Positions 1-8,998 of a stretch of DNA of 57,321 bases are shown here, one piece after another. Each line of letters starts with the position of its first letter. Within the stretch, counting starts at the first letter, position 1. The DNA comes from Planctomycetaceae bacterium (GTDB lineage: Bacteria > Planctomycetota > Planctomycetia > Pirellulales > UBA1268). The position numbers and the translations under genes are program-made. Location: the NCBI GenBank assembly GCA_021300535.1, contig JAJTED010000030.1, positions 1-57,321 of the forward strand, written 5' to 3'. The notes under the pieces were generated by a model. The model was given only the letters and a program-made list of their open reading frames with translations, made no database searches and was not told the origin of the DNA.

Positions 1-2
1 AG

Positions 3-566
3 AAAGGCCAGTGGATCGCCCGCGGCGGACTCGTGGCGCGGATCGCCGAACTCGACACCGTAGAGGTCGAGGTCCGCGTGCCGGAGATCTCCGTGGCCGG
101 CCTCGAGGCCGGCGTGGACGTGCGGCTCGAGTTCGACGCCGCCCCGCATCACACGTGGATCGGCCGCGTCGCGCGAATCGTGCCCCAGGCCGACGTGCTG
201 AGCCGCAGCTTTCCCGTGCAGATCGCGTTGGAAAACTCCGTCGTCGATGGTGCGCCGGTGCTGCGTGGCGGCATGCTGGCCCGCGCCTGGCTGCCTGTCG
301 GCCGATCGGAAAGCGTGACGGTCGTGCCAAAGGACGCGCTCGTGCTGGGTGGTTCCGCGCCGATGGTCTTCGTGGTCGATGGACAGAACCCCGTGGCGCC
401 GAGTTCGACCGGCACCGTCCGCGCGGTTCCGGTCGAACTCGGCGTCGCCGTCGGCGGCAACGTCGTGGTGCGCAGCGACCTCGCCGCCGGCTGCCTCGTG
501 GTGGTCCGTGGCAACGAGCGGCTACGGCCCGGGATGGCCGTGGCGTTCGAGCTGCCGCGAAACTGA
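3..566 (+). CDS. RND efflux periplasmic adaptor (HlyD/MFP family), 5' truncated
   Basis: This is the C-terminal part of a membrane-fusion (adaptor) protein that would link an inner-membrane RND pump to an outer-membrane channel. The reading frame is open to the left edge, so the N-terminus and the coiled-coil hairpin are missing. What remains reads as the beta-barrel and membrane-proximal domains: a segment with VEVRVPE and AGVDVRLEF, a proline-rich GGMLARAWLP turn, and VVPKDALV, which in this family precedes the last domain. It ends LRPGMAVAFEL, a typical adaptor C-terminus. The RND permease starts 24 bp downstream on the same strand, which supports the call. The substrate cannot be inferred. 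Confidence 0.85.
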   Translation, partial: KGQWIARGGLVARIAELDTVEVEVRVPEISVAGLEAGVDVRLEFDAAPHHTWIGRVARIVPQADVLSRSFPVQIALENSVVDGAPVLRGGMLARAWLPVGRSESVTVVPKDALVLGGSAPMVFVVDGQNPVAPSSTGTVRAVPVELGVAVGGNVVVRSDLAAGCLVVVRGNERLRPGMAVAFELPRN

Positions 567-590
567 ACGACCGGCACGGCAGGAACGGCC

Positions 591-3500
591 ATGAACCTGA
601 TCGCGGCCTGCGTCGCCAACCCGGTGAAAGTCGCCGTCGGCGTCTTGCTGCTGGCCCTGTTCGGCAGCCTCGCGTTGGTCGCCATGCCGGTGCAGCTGAC
701 CCCGGAGGTGGAGATTCCGACGATCACGGTGGAATCCCGCTGGCGCGGCGCCAGCCCGCAGGAGGTGGAGCGGGAACTGGTCCAGCCGCTCGAGGAGCAG
801 CTACGCAGCGTGGAAGGGCTCGTCAAGCTGTCCAGCGAGAGTGCCGACTCCAGCGGCTCGATCACGCTCGAGTTCGCCGTGGGCACCGACATGTCCCAGG
901 CCCTGGTGAAGGTGAACACGCGGGTGCAGCAGGTGCGCGACTGGCCGATCGATGCGGACCGGCCGGTGATCAAGACCGCCAACGTGAATGACCGTCCTGC
1001 CGCCTGGCTGATCCTCGGCCAGGCGCCGCCCGACCCGGACCGCCTGGCCGAGGCCAAGCGGCTGCATCCGGCGTTGGCCGCCGACCTCGACCGGGTGCTG
1101 CGGGCCCGATCCCCGAACCTCGCTCTCTACCGCATGCGGCGTCTGGTGGCCGCGCATCCGGAACTCGCCCCCTTCTGTCCGCTGGAACAGGAGGTCGAGT
1201 CGATGCGTCGCATGGCCGAGGACGAGGTCGAAGCCCGCCTCGAACGGATCGAGGGCGTCGCGACCGCCGACCTGGTGGGCGGCAGGGCCGACGAGTTGCA
1301 GGTCATCATCGATCCCCAGCGGCTGGCCGCCCGCGGACTGACGATCGAGGACCTCCGCATGGCGCTCGCCAACCAGAACCAGGACACCTCCGGGGGCGAC
1401 GTGTGGGAAGGAAAACGCCGGTACGTGATCCGCACGCTGGGCCAATTTCGTTCCCCCGCGCAGGTCGAGGGCGCGATCATCACGCGTCGCGACGGCAAGC
1501 CGGTCTACGTGCGCGACGTCGCCCAGGTCCGACTCGGCAAGAAAAAGCCCGACGGGCTCCTGCGCCGGTTCGGCACCAGCAACATCGGCATTCGCATCGC
1601 CCGTGAGCAGGGTGCGAACGTGCTCGAGATGATGCGCGGCGTGCGGGCGGTCACGGCCGACATCGACCGCGGTCTCCGGCCCCGCGGCCTGGCGCTCGAG
1701 CTCGTCTACGACGAGACGACCTACATCGACTCGGCGATCGGTCTCGTCCGCGACAACATCGTCGTCGGCGGCCTGCTGACGGTGATCACGCTGCTGGTGT
1801 TCCTGCGCAACGTCCGCTCGACGCTGGTCGTCGCCCTGGCGATCCCGATCAGCGTCGTGGGCACGTTCCTGGTGCTCGCGGCCGCCGGCCGGACGCTCAA
1901 CGTGATCAGCCTGGCCGGCATGGCCTTCGCGGTGGGCATGCTCGTGGACAACGCGGTGGTCGTGCTGGAGAACATCTACACCCGCTGGACAGCCGGCGAA
2001 GACGCCCGCACGGCAGCCATCCGGGGCAGCGGCGAGGTGTGGGGCGCGGTGCTGGCCAGCACGCTCACGACGGTGGCCGTCTTCCTGCCCGTGCTCTTCG
2101 TGCGCGAGGAGGCGGGGCAGTTGTTCGGCGACATCGCCCTGGCGATCAGCGCCGCCGTCTTCCTCTCGCTGGTGGTGTCGGTGCTCGTCGTCCCCATGGC
2201 CTCGGCCCTGCTCCTGCGGACCGCCCGGCGGCCCGATCCGACGGCGGCCCCTCCCCTCTCCGTCCGCCTCGGCCGCGGCTTCACCGCCGCGGTGCTCGGC
2301 ATCGACCGCTTCCTGCTCGCGACCCCGGCCCGGCAGTTCGGGGCGGCGACGGCGATCGTGGGTCTGGCGACCGCAGCGGCCTGGGCCCTGCTCCCCAAGG
2401 TCGAATACCTGCCCGACGGCAACCGCAACCTGGTGTTCGGCATCCTCCTGCCGCCCCCCGGCTACAACCTCGACGAGCTACTGCGGATGGGCGACCTGGT
2501 CGAGGATCGGCTGCTGCCCTACTGGGACGTCGATCCTGGCACGCCGGAAGCCGCGGCCCTCGACGCCCCGATTCTCGGCGACCTGTTCTTCACCGCGCGG
2601 GGCAAGAGCGTGTTCATCGGCGTCCGAGCGCTCGATCCCACGCAGGCGGCGCGGCTCGTGCCGCTCGTGAAGCGGGCTTCCACCGGGCTCCCGGGCACGT
2701 TCGCCATCGCCAAGCAGTCGAGCCTGTTCGAGAGCGGCATCGGCGCCGGCCGCACCGTGGACGTGGAGATCACCGGCCCCGACCTGGGCAAGCTCGTCCA
2801 GCTCGGCCTGCAGGTGATGGGGCGGCTGGCCGAAGCGACCCCGGGCAGCCAGAATCTGCCCAAGCCTTCGCTCGATCTGTCGAGCCCCGAGGTGCAGCTG
2901 GTGCCCCGACTCGAGCAGGCCGCCGACATGCGGCTCGACGCCCGCCAGCTCGGCTACATGGTCGATTGCCTCGTCGACGGCGGCTATGCGACCGACTACT
3001 TCCTCGACAGCGACCGCATCGACCTCGTGATCAAGGGGGAGGACCGATTCGTGCGCCGCACCCAGGACCTCCGCTCCCTGCCGGTCGTGACTCCGGGCGG
3101 GCAGCTCGTGCCGCTGGAGAGCGTGGCAGAGGTGCGGGAGTTCTCCAGCGGCCCCGAGCAAATCCTGCACCGCGAGCGGCAGCGGGCGATCACGGTCCAG
3201 GTGTCGCCACCGCCGCGGATGCCGCTGGAGGAAGCCCAGGAACGGATCCAGCAGATGGTGGTCGCGCCGCTGGTGGAGTCGGGCGCACTCGACGGCGGCT
3301 ACGCGATCACCCTCGGGGGCACGGCCGACAAGCTGCGGGCCACCTGGCGGGCGTTGTGGTTCAACCTCGTCCTCGCGGGCCTGATCACCTACCTGCTGAT
3401 GGCCGCGCTCTTCGAGTCGTGGTTCTATCCGGCGGTGATCATCGCCTCCGTGCCGCTCGGAGCCGCCGGTGGACTCGTCGGCCTGGCGGCGCTCAACCTC

Positions 3501-3950
3501 CTGGGCAGGCCGTTCGGCATCTTCCAGCCGCTCGACGTGCTCACCATGCTGGGCTTCGTGATCCTCATCGGCACGGTCGTCAACAATCCGATCCTGATCG
3601 TCGAGCGGGCCTTGCAACTGGTCCGCGACCACGGCGCCGCCCCGACCGAGGCCGTGCTCGAGGCGGTTCGCAGCCGCCTCCGGCCGATCTTCATGACCAC
3701 GCTCACCACCGTGCTCGGGCTGCTGCCGCTGGTGCTCTTTCCCGGCGCCGGCAGCGAGCTGTACCGGGGCCTCGGCGCCGTCCTCCTGGGTGGGCTGCTC
3801 TTCGCCACGCTGGTCACGCTCGTGCTCGTGCCCGCGCTGTTGGCGTTGTGCTTCCGCATCGTGCCGCCGCAGCGTCAGGCGACCCGCTCGGACTCCGCCG
3901 CCGCGGTCCCGAGCGACGCAGATGCCGCGCCGGTGGCCGCCGGCATGTAG
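591..3950 (+). CDS. RND efflux transporter permease (AcrB/CusA/HAE family)
   Basis: Inner-membrane proton-driven efflux pump of 1119 residues. The N-terminus matches the family (TM1, then PEVEIPTITVESRWRGASPQEVE). Central hydrophobic blocks around residues 385-545 and a C-terminal set around 920-1090 match the 12-helix plan. The phrase GMLVDNAVVVLENIY corresponds to the TM4 acidic proton-relay region. A segment at about residues 145-200 (from PPDPDRLAEAK to APFCPLEQE) is longer than usual for this part of the first periplasmic loop and looks like a lineage insertion. It forms a two-gene unit with the adaptor upstream. Its 3' end overlaps the convergent monooxygenase gene by 76 bp. Metal versus drug export cannot be decided from sequence alone. 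Confidence 0.92.
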   Translation: MNLIAACVANPVKVAVGVLLLALFGSLALVAMPVQLTPEVEIPTITVESRWRGASPQEVERELVQPLEEQLRSVEGLVKLSSESADSSGSITLEFAVGTDMSQALVKVNTRVQQVRDWPIDADRPVIKTANVNDRPAAWLILGQAPPDPDRLAEAKRLHPALAADLDRVLRARSPNLALYRMRRLVAAHPELAPFCPLEQEVESMRRMAEDEVEARLERIEGVATADLVGGRADELQVIIDPQRLAARGLTIEDLRMALANQNQDTSGGDVWEGKRRYVIRTLGQFRSPAQVEGAIITRRDGKPVYVRDVAQVRLGKKKPDGLLRRFGTSNIGIRIAREQGANVLEMMRGVRAVTADIDRGLRPRGLALELVYDETTYIDSAIGLVRDNIVVGGLLTVITLLVFLRNVRSTLVVALAIPISVVGTFLVLAAAGRTLNVISLAGMAFAVGMLVDNAVVVLENIYTRWTAGEDARTAAIRGSGEVWGAVLASTLTTVAVFLPVLFVREEAGQLFGDIALAISAAVFLSLVVSVLVVPMASALLLRTARRPDPTAAPPLSVRLGRGFTAAVLGIDRFLLATPARQFGAATAIVGLATAAAWALLPKVEYLPDGNRNLVFGILLPPPGYNLDELLRMGDLVEDRLLPYWDVDPGTPEAAALDAPILGDLFFTARGKSVFIGVRALDPTQAARLVPLVKRASTGLPGTFAIAKQSSLFESGIGAGRTVDVEITGPDLGKLVQLGLQVMGRLAEATPGSQNLPKPSLDLSSPEVQLVPRLEQAADMRLDARQLGYMVDCLVDGGYATDYFLDSDRIDLVIKGEDRFVRRTQDLRSLPVVTPGGQLVPLESVAEVREFSSGPEQILHRERQRAITVQVSPPPRMPLEEAQERIQQMVVAPLVESGALDGGYAITLGGTADKLRATWRALWFNLVLAGLITYLLMAALFESWFYPAVIIASVPLGAAGGLVGLAALNLLGRPFGIFQPLDVLTMLGFVILIGTVVNNPILIVERALQLVRDHGAAPTEAVLEAVRSRLRPIFMTTLTTVLGLLPLVLFPGAGSELYRGLGAVLLGGLLFATLVTLVLVPALLALCFRIVPPQRQATRSDSAAAVPSDADAAPVAAGM

Positions 3951-5470
3951 TCCGCGATCTCCGCGCGGCGCATCGCCAGCCAGTAGCCGGCGGAGAGGCC
4001 CGGCCAGAGGGCGGTGTTGCGGCCGTCGTCCGGTGCATACCAACTGGAGCACGGCAGCTGCCAGGCGCTGCCCGGCCGGCTCCGCCACACGGTCCGCTCG
4101 AACCGCTTCTGGAGTGCCTCGTTGTAGGCCCGCTGCACGTCGGCCCGCACCTCGACCTCCTCCAGCCGCCGCTCGTCGAGCCAGCGCAGGCACTGCAGCA
4201 CATACCGCACCTGGGCCTCGATCATGAACACGATCGAGTTGTGGCCGAGGCCGCTGTTGGGGCCGACGAGCAGGAAATGGTTCGGGTAGCCATGCACGGC
4301 GACCCCGCGGAAAGCCTCCGGGCCGCGCCGCCAATCGTCGGCCAGCGACCGCCCGCCGCGGCCCTGCACCCGCAGGCCCGCAGACGCATCGAAGGTCTTG
4401 AACCCGGTGCCGAAGATCAGCACGTCGCAGGGCCGCTCGACGCCGTCGGCCGTGACGAACGCATCCGGCCGCACCTCCGTGATCGGCGTCGTGACCAGCT
4501 CGACGTGGGGCCGCGCCATCGTGGCATAGAAGTCGTCCGAGAGCAGCATCCGCTTGCAGCCGAGCGTGTAGAAGGGATTGAGCTTGAGCCGCAGGTCCGG
4601 GTCGGCGATCACCCGCTCCTTGAACCGGGCCGACTGTTTCTGCCCGCGGCCCATCAGCTTGGGCTTGTAGGCGAGGCCGAGGGCGATCGCCTCGCGCCGC
4701 CAATACTGCACCGCCCGCCAGCCGCGCAGCAGCCCGGGGACCCACGCGAACAGGCTGCCGATCGCGACGGGCACGGGCCGGTCGCGCCGCGGCAGCACCC
4801 ACGGGGGCGTCCGTTGGTAGACCGTCAGCCGTTCCACATGCGGGGCAATCTCGGGGATGAACTGCACGGCGCTGGCGCCGGTGCCGATCACGGCCACCCG
4901 CCGCCCCGCGAGCTCCACGTCGTGCCGCCAGCGGGCCGAATGGAACGCCGCGCCGGCGAACCGCTCCAGGCCGGGCAGGTCGGGCACGGCCGGCACGTGA
5001 AGCGCGCCCACGGCCGAGACCACGACCCGGGCGGTGAACGAGCGGCCGTCGGCGGCCGTCAGCCGCCAGTGCCGTGCCGCCTCGTCCCAGACGAGCTCCG
5101 TGATCGGCGTCTCGAAGGCGATCCGGCGGTGCAGGCCGTGCCGCGTGGCGACGTCCTCCAGATAAGCGAGGATCTCCGGCTGCGGCGCGTAGGTCCGCGA
5201 CCAGCGCGGGTTCTGGGCGAACGAATAGGAATAAAGATGCGCCGGCACGTCGCATGCGCAGCCGGGATAGGTGTTGTCGCGCCACGTGCCACCAAGCCGC
5301 ACGGCCTTCTCGAAGACGACGAAGTCGTGGCGGCCGGCGGCCTGAAGCTTGATCGCCATGCACAGGCCGGCGAAGCCCGCGCCGAGAATGGCGACGTCGA
5401 CGTGGCCGCCGGGAGCGAGAGGCGGCTCGGCTGCGACGTTCGGACCGGTGACGGCAGCGGCGGAAGTCAT
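3875..5470 (-). CDS. Flavin-containing monooxygenase, Baeyer-Villiger type
   Basis: Class B flavoprotein monooxygenase (531 residues), expected to bind FAD and NADPH and to oxygenate a ketone or similar substrate. An N-terminal FAD Rossmann motif (GAGFAG) lies near residue 30, followed by GGTWRDNTYPGCACD. A second Rossmann motif (GTGASA) binds NADPH. Between them FAGAAFHSARWRHD fits the Baeyer-Villiger fingerprint FxGxxxHxxxW(P/D). FGTGFKTFDAS is also conserved. The ATG at 5470 was chosen because the nucleotide fold begins soon after it; the frame extends upstream without homology-like sequence. It lies 55 bp behind the aldehyde dehydrogenase and is probably the last gene of that operon. Its 3' end overlaps the RND pump gene by 76 bp. 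Confidence 0.88.
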   Translation of the reverse strand: MTSAAAVTGPNVAAEPPLAPGGHVDVAILGAGFAGLCMAIKLQAAGRHDFVVFEKAVRLGGTWRDNTYPGCACDVPAHLYSYSFAQNPRWSRTYAPQPEILAYLEDVATRHGLHRRIAFETPITELVWDEAARHWRLTAADGRSFTARVVVSAVGALHVPAVPDLPGLERFAGAAFHSARWRHDVELAGRRVAVIGTGASAVQFIPEIAPHVERLTVYQRTPPWVLPRRDRPVPVAIGSLFAWVPGLLRGWRAVQYWRREAIALGLAYKPKLMGRGQKQSARFKERVIADPDLRLKLNPFYTLGCKRMLLSDDFYATMARPHVELVTTPITEVRPDAFVTADGVERPCDVLIFGTGFKTFDASAGLRVQGRGGRSLADDWRRGPEAFRGVAVHGYPNHFLLVGPNSGLGHNSIVFMIEAQVRYVLQCLRWLDERRLEEVEVRADVQRAYNEALQKRFERTVWRSRPGSAWQLPCSSWYAPDDGRNTALWPGLSAGYWLAMRRAEIADYMPAATGAASASLGTAAAESERVA

Positions 5471-5525
5471 GCCGGCAGCGTGACGCGTGCGGCCCAGACC
5501 GGCAATCCCGGATTCGGCCGCCGCG

Positions 5526-7124
5526 TCACCCGCGGGTCCAGCCGCCATCGATGAACCGCCACGGCCGACCCGGGGGGGGCGGATCGCGGAGCACCTCCGG
5601 AAGCCGCGACTGCGACACGCCGTCGAAACAGACGCGGCGGGCGAACCGGAGGAGCGTCCACGGAAAGCCGACGGCCGAGAAGAATGGCGGTCCGGCCGAG
5701 GGCCACGGACCACCGTGCTGCATCGGCGGCACGACGGCCAGCCCCGTCGGCATGCGGTTCTCGATCACACGGCCGGCCCGGGCGGCGACCAAAGGCCCGA
5801 CCGCGGCCCAGGCCGCGTCGTCGGCGCCGCTACGGGCGAGGTAGACACTCGCTCCCAGCGCGCCACCGACATACGCGACCGCCCGGATCAGTTCCTCGAG
5901 CGACCCGCAGCGCACGAGCACGGTCGCATTGCCGAAGGCTTCGACGATCAGGCGTTCCGGATCGGCGACGAGCTCCGCGGCCGTCACCTCCAGCAGCGTC
6001 GGCCACTGCGTGCACGGCCCGCCGGCATCGACCGCGTCGGCCCCGTCGCCGCCGAGCAGCCGCGCCCCCGCGGCCCGCAGCCGGCCGAGCGCCGCGCGGA
6101 GCCGGTCACGGCCCGTCGGACCGAGGAGCACCTGGGCGCCGATCCCGTCGAAGGCGGTCACGGCTGCCGTCACAAACGCCTTGCCAGCCGCGTCGTCGAC
6201 GAAGAAGACCAGCCCTGGCTTCGTACAGAACTGCCCCGCCGACCCGGTCACGCTCGCGGTGAGTTCGCCGGCGATCGCGCCGCCGCGCTCGGCGAGCGCG
6301 CCCGGCAGGAGCACCACGGGGTTCACGCTGCCCATCTCCACCCAGATCACGCGGCCGGCGGCACTGGCCGCCGCGAACAACTTCTGCCCGGCCTCGCGGC
6401 CGCCGGTGAAGCCGGTGGCCCCGACCCGCGGATCGGCGACGAGCCGCTCACCGTCGGCCGGCGACAGTCCATGGAGCAGCTGCACCGTGGCCGGCGGCAG
6501 GCCAACCTCATGCACGGCCGCGTGCGCCTCGCGGGCCGTGAGCAGGGACACGGACGGACAGCCCGGGTGGGCCTTGGCGATCACGGGGTTGCCGGCCGCG
6601 ATGGCCGCGGCGAAGTCGCCGCCGGTCACGCCGCCGTAGGCGAGCGGGAAGTTGGCCGGCGGAAACACGACCACCGGCCCGAGGCCCACGGCCAGGGAGC
6701 GGATGTTCTTCGCCGTGTCGATCATCGCCATCCGCCAGGTCTGCTCGCGGCATGCCGCGGCGGCCTGCCGCAGCTGGTCGAGCGTCCGCGGCAGTTCCAT
6801 TTCGAGCAGCCGCGGGCGGATCGCCAGGCCCGATTCGGCATGCGCCGCGGCCACGATCTCGTCGGTCCGCGCGGCGAGCCGCGCGGCGTAGCGGTCCAAA
6901 AAAGCCGCGCTCGCCTCCACGGATAGCCGCGTCATCACCTCCGCGGCCGTCACCGCGGCGTCGAGGGCCGCATCGACGTCGGACCAGCCGCTCACCGGCC
7001 ACACCGCGTCGCGGACCGCGCCCGCGGTGGGATCGAAGGCCCGAAAAGAATCGACGGCGGCGGCCGGCCGCCAGGCTCCGTCGATCAGCACCGGCTGCAT
7101 GGTCGCGGACGGGTCCGTGTTCAT
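5526..7124 (-). CDS. Aldehyde dehydrogenase, NADP-dependent (alpha-ketoglutaric semialdehyde dehydrogenase-like)
   Basis: ALDH-superfamily enzyme (532 residues) that oxidises an aldehyde to a carboxylate. The catalytic Cys is in SAGQFCTKPG, the general-base Glu in IWVEMGSVNP, and the oxyanion Asn in FPPANFPLAYG. The EMGSVNP form of the Glu motif and the long C-terminus resemble the ketoglutarate semialdehyde dehydrogenase subgroup rather than classical ALDHs. The ATG at 7124 is preceded by GAGGA and shares ATGA with the stop of the TauE/SafE gene, so translation is probably coupled. With the monooxygenase downstream it suggests oxidative breakdown of a small organic compound. The substrate is unknown. 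Confidence 0.88.
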   Translation of the reverse strand: MNTDPSATMQPVLIDGAWRPAAAVDSFRAFDPTAGAVRDAVWPVSGWSDVDAALDAAVTAAEVMTRLSVEASAAFLDRYAARLAARTDEIVAAAHAESGLAIRPRLLEMELPRTLDQLRQAAAACREQTWRMAMIDTAKNIRSLAVGLGPVVVFPPANFPLAYGGVTGGDFAAAIAAGNPVIAKAHPGCPSVSLLTAREAHAAVHEVGLPPATVQLLHGLSPADGERLVADPRVGATGFTGGREAGQKLFAAASAAGRVIWVEMGSVNPVVLLPGALAERGGAIAGELTASVTGSAGQFCTKPGLVFFVDDAAGKAFVTAAVTAFDGIGAQVLLGPTGRDRLRAALGRLRAAGARLLGGDGADAVDAGGPCTQWPTLLEVTAAELVADPERLIVEAFGNATVLVRCGSLEELIRAVAYVGGALGASVYLARSGADDAAWAAVGPLVAARAGRVIENRMPTGLAVVPPMQHGGPWPSAGPPFFSAVGFPWTLLRFARRVCFDGVSQSRLPEVLRDPPPPGRPWRFIDGGWTRG

Positions 7125-7948
7125 GAAGCGATCCTCGCGGTGCCCCGCCACGACGAAGCCACCCCGGTCGGGGCCGGCGGCGTCAGGTAGGAGTCATAGG
7201 CCGTCTTGAGCACGAGGGCCGCGACCACCGCGACGAACACCACCCGCACGAAGGCCGCGCCATGCCGCAGGGCGAGCCGCGATCCGGCCCAACTGCCGGC
7301 GATGTTCGCCACGGCCATCGGCAGCGCGAGGCTCCACCACACGTTCCCGGTCCACGCGAACGTCGCCAACGCGCCGAGGTTCGTGGCCGCGTTGAGAATC
7401 TTGGCGGCGGCGACCGCATGCAGGAAGTCGAAGCCCAGCAGGCGGACGAAGAGGTGGATGAAAAAACTGCCCGTGCCCGGCCCGAAGAAGCCGTCGTACA
7501 GCCCGAGACCGGCCGCGATCGCGGTGCCGGCCGCGGCCTCAGCCCGCGGCGCGAGCCACGGCGCGTGCACCCGGCCCGCCTTGTGGTGGAGCACCGTGTG
7601 CACGAGCACCAGCCCGAGCATCACCGGCAGGAGCGGCCGCAGCCAGTCGCTGGAGACGATCGTCACGAGCCCGGCGCCGGCCAGCCCGCCGACAATCGCC
7701 GCCCCAATGGCCGGCCAGAGCATGCCCCACGGCAGACGGACGTGCCGGCCATACGACCCTGCCGCCTGGAGCGTGCCACAGACCATCGCCGCCTTGTTGG
7801 TGCCGAAGAGGGCGGCCGGCGGGGCCGCCGGGAACAAGCCGAGGAGGATGGGAACCGAGACGAGACCGCCACCGCCGGCGATCGAGTTGACGAAGCCCGC
7901 CGCGGCCGAGGCGACCGTCGCGACGACGAGGGGAATGTCGGGCGTCAT
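7121..7948 (-). CDS. TauE/SafE family sulfite/anion exporter
   Basis: Integral membrane protein of 275 residues with about seven or eight hydrophobic segments. The N-terminal half has the family signature GFVNSIAGGGGLVSVPILL with FGTNKAAM after it, and the second half repeats the pattern (GFFGPGTGSFF, NAATNLGAL). Members export sulfite, sulfoacetate or other organosulfur anions, or take them up. The ATG at 7948 was chosen because the hydrophobic domain begins at once; a longer frame upstream is the shadow of the small Cys-rich gene. Its TGA overlaps the ATG of the aldehyde dehydrogenase (ATGA). Co-transcription with a dehydrogenase and a monooxygenase hints at organosulfur metabolism, which is inference. 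Confidence 0.88.
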   Translation of the reverse strand: MTPDIPLVVATVASAAAGFVNSIAGGGGLVSVPILLGLFPAAPPAALFGTNKAAMVCGTLQAAGSYGRHVRLPWGMLWPAIGAAIVGGLAGAGLVTIVSSDWLRPLLPVMLGLVLVHTVLHHKAGRVHAPWLAPRAEAAAGTAIAAGLGLYDGFFGPGTGSFFIHLFVRLLGFDFLHAVAAAKILNAATNLGALATFAWTGNVWWSLALPMAVANIAGSWAGSRLALRHGAAFVRVVFVAVVAALVLKTAYDSYLTPPAPTGVASSWRGTARIAS

Positions 7949-7967
7949 GGGAAATCCGCGCTGCCAC

Positions 7968-8207
7968 TCACGGGCGGCGTGCCGCGGCCTCGTTCCACGG
8001 CTGCCATTCGCCGCACCAGTCGCGCTCGTCGGTGTGGGGCCAGAGCCCGACGTGGACGAGCTTGTCGTCGCGGATCGGCGGCAGCGCGGGGGGCATCCGC
8101 CGGCACCGGCCCCAGCCGGCCTCGTGGCCGACATCCTGGTCGGGCCGCCAAAACATGCAGGTGCCGCAAGCCTGATCCGGGTGCGGCCGCGAATGCGTGT
8201 CAATCAT
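7968..8207 (-). CDS. Small Cys-rich conserved-looking protein
   Basis: 79 residues, not assigned to a family. It begins with histidines and cysteines (QACGTCMFWRP, then GWGRCRRMPP) and has a second half with HTDERDWCGEW. The spacing CxxC, C, C with nearby His looks like a metal (zinc or Fe-S) binding miniprotein. Coding is supported by coherent residue composition and by its position 19 bp upstream of the TauE/SafE gene as the probable first gene of the operon. Overlapping frames look like shadows. Confidence 0.6.
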   Translation of the reverse strand: MIDTHSRPHPDQACGTCMFWRPDQDVGHEAGWGRCRRMPPALPPIRDDKLVHVGLWPHTDERDWCGEWQPWNEAAARRP

Positions 8208-8333
8208 GGCCGGCAGTCTACTCGGTCTTCACTTTTCCGGCGGCCATGCGTAGGGTTCCCGTACCGGATTCGCCGCCGCACGCGGCGGCAGGGCACAGGG
8301 GCACGACGCCGCACCACACAGGCGGCGATACCC

Positions 8334-8672
8334 ATGCTCAACCGCAGCGCCGTGGTCATCGGCCACGAGCCGGCCTTCTACGGCTGGCTGAAGACGGCGG
8401 GCGTCGCCGGCGACGCGATCGCCGCCCGGCGCGAGATCGCCGACAAGACCGTCTACCTGATCGCCGGCTGCCACTTTCCCGAGGAGATCGAGGAGGTCAT
8501 CGCCGACCTCTTCGAGGAGATCTTTCGCCGCGAACTCGCGGCCTGGCAGCCGGACGAGAAGCTGTGGCCCGACACCGCCGACTTCGACCTCTTCACCCGC
8601 TGGTTCACGGTCGAAGGCTTTTCCGTGGTGACGGATCTGGGCCGCGGTGCGATCGCCGACGAGACCGGGTGA
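8334..8672 (+). CDS. Hypothetical protein
   Basis: 112 residues and soluble. Starts MLNRSAVVIGHEPAFYGWLK and contains an acidic helix-rich stretch (CHFPEEIEEVIADLFEEIF) and a Trp-rich second half (AAWQPDEKLW, FTRWF). No family was recognised. The ATG at 8334 is the natural start because the upstream part of the frame is Arg/Pro-rich shadow sequence. It is divergent from the TauE operon, with a 126 bp gap that could hold both promoters. Coding likelihood is judged from amino-acid composition alone. Confidence 0.55.
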   Translation: MLNRSAVVIGHEPAFYGWLKTAGVAGDAIAARREIADKTVYLIAGCHFPEEIEEVIADLFEEIFRRELAAWQPDEKLWPDTADFDLFTRWFTVEGFSVVTDLGRGAIADETG

Positions 8673-8770
8673 GGCGGGTCAGCAGCAGCCCGCGTCGCCG
8701 GCACGGGCCGAAGGAACGGGCGACGGCTTCCGGTGCAGCGACGGAGATGTGCGAGTCCGCCGGGTTCCGT

Positions 8771-8998
8771 TCACAGCCCTTCCGCCCGCCACCGGGCTTC
8801 AACCATGTCAGCCATTTCCTTGGCCTGATCTTCCAGTTCCTCGAGCAGTTCCGCGTTCTCGTCGTCCTCGGCCCGGCGGGCGAGAAACAGCAGGTAGTTG
8901 GCCTCGTTCCGCCAGGCCTTGAGCCAGTCCGGGCGGGTCGAGACCGGGCGATGAATCAGGCTTTCGAGCCGCAGGAATTCGTCTCCGGAGAGGGTCAT
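8771..8998 (-). CDS. Small hypothetical acidic protein
   Basis: 75 residues from the ATG at 8998 (MTLSGDEFLRLE). The second half is a charged amphipathic helix (ARRAEDDENAELLEELEDQAKE), so it is probably all-alpha and soluble. No family recognised. It lies alone between two plus-strand genes. Confidence 0.5.
   Translation of the reverse strand: MTLSGDEFLRLESLIHRPVSTRPDWLKAWRNEANYLLFLARRAEDDENAELLEELEDQAKEMADMVEARWRAEGL

Noticed and set aside
2478-5363. 961-residue minus-strand open frame
   Set aside because: Low-complexity Arg/His/Gly text in the wrong frame for the monooxygenase and antisense to the RND pump.
2039-5554. 1171-residue open frame in the RND/monooxygenase region
   Set aside because: Arg/Pro/Gly-rich composition with no family motif; it is the shadow of two real genes in GC-rich DNA.
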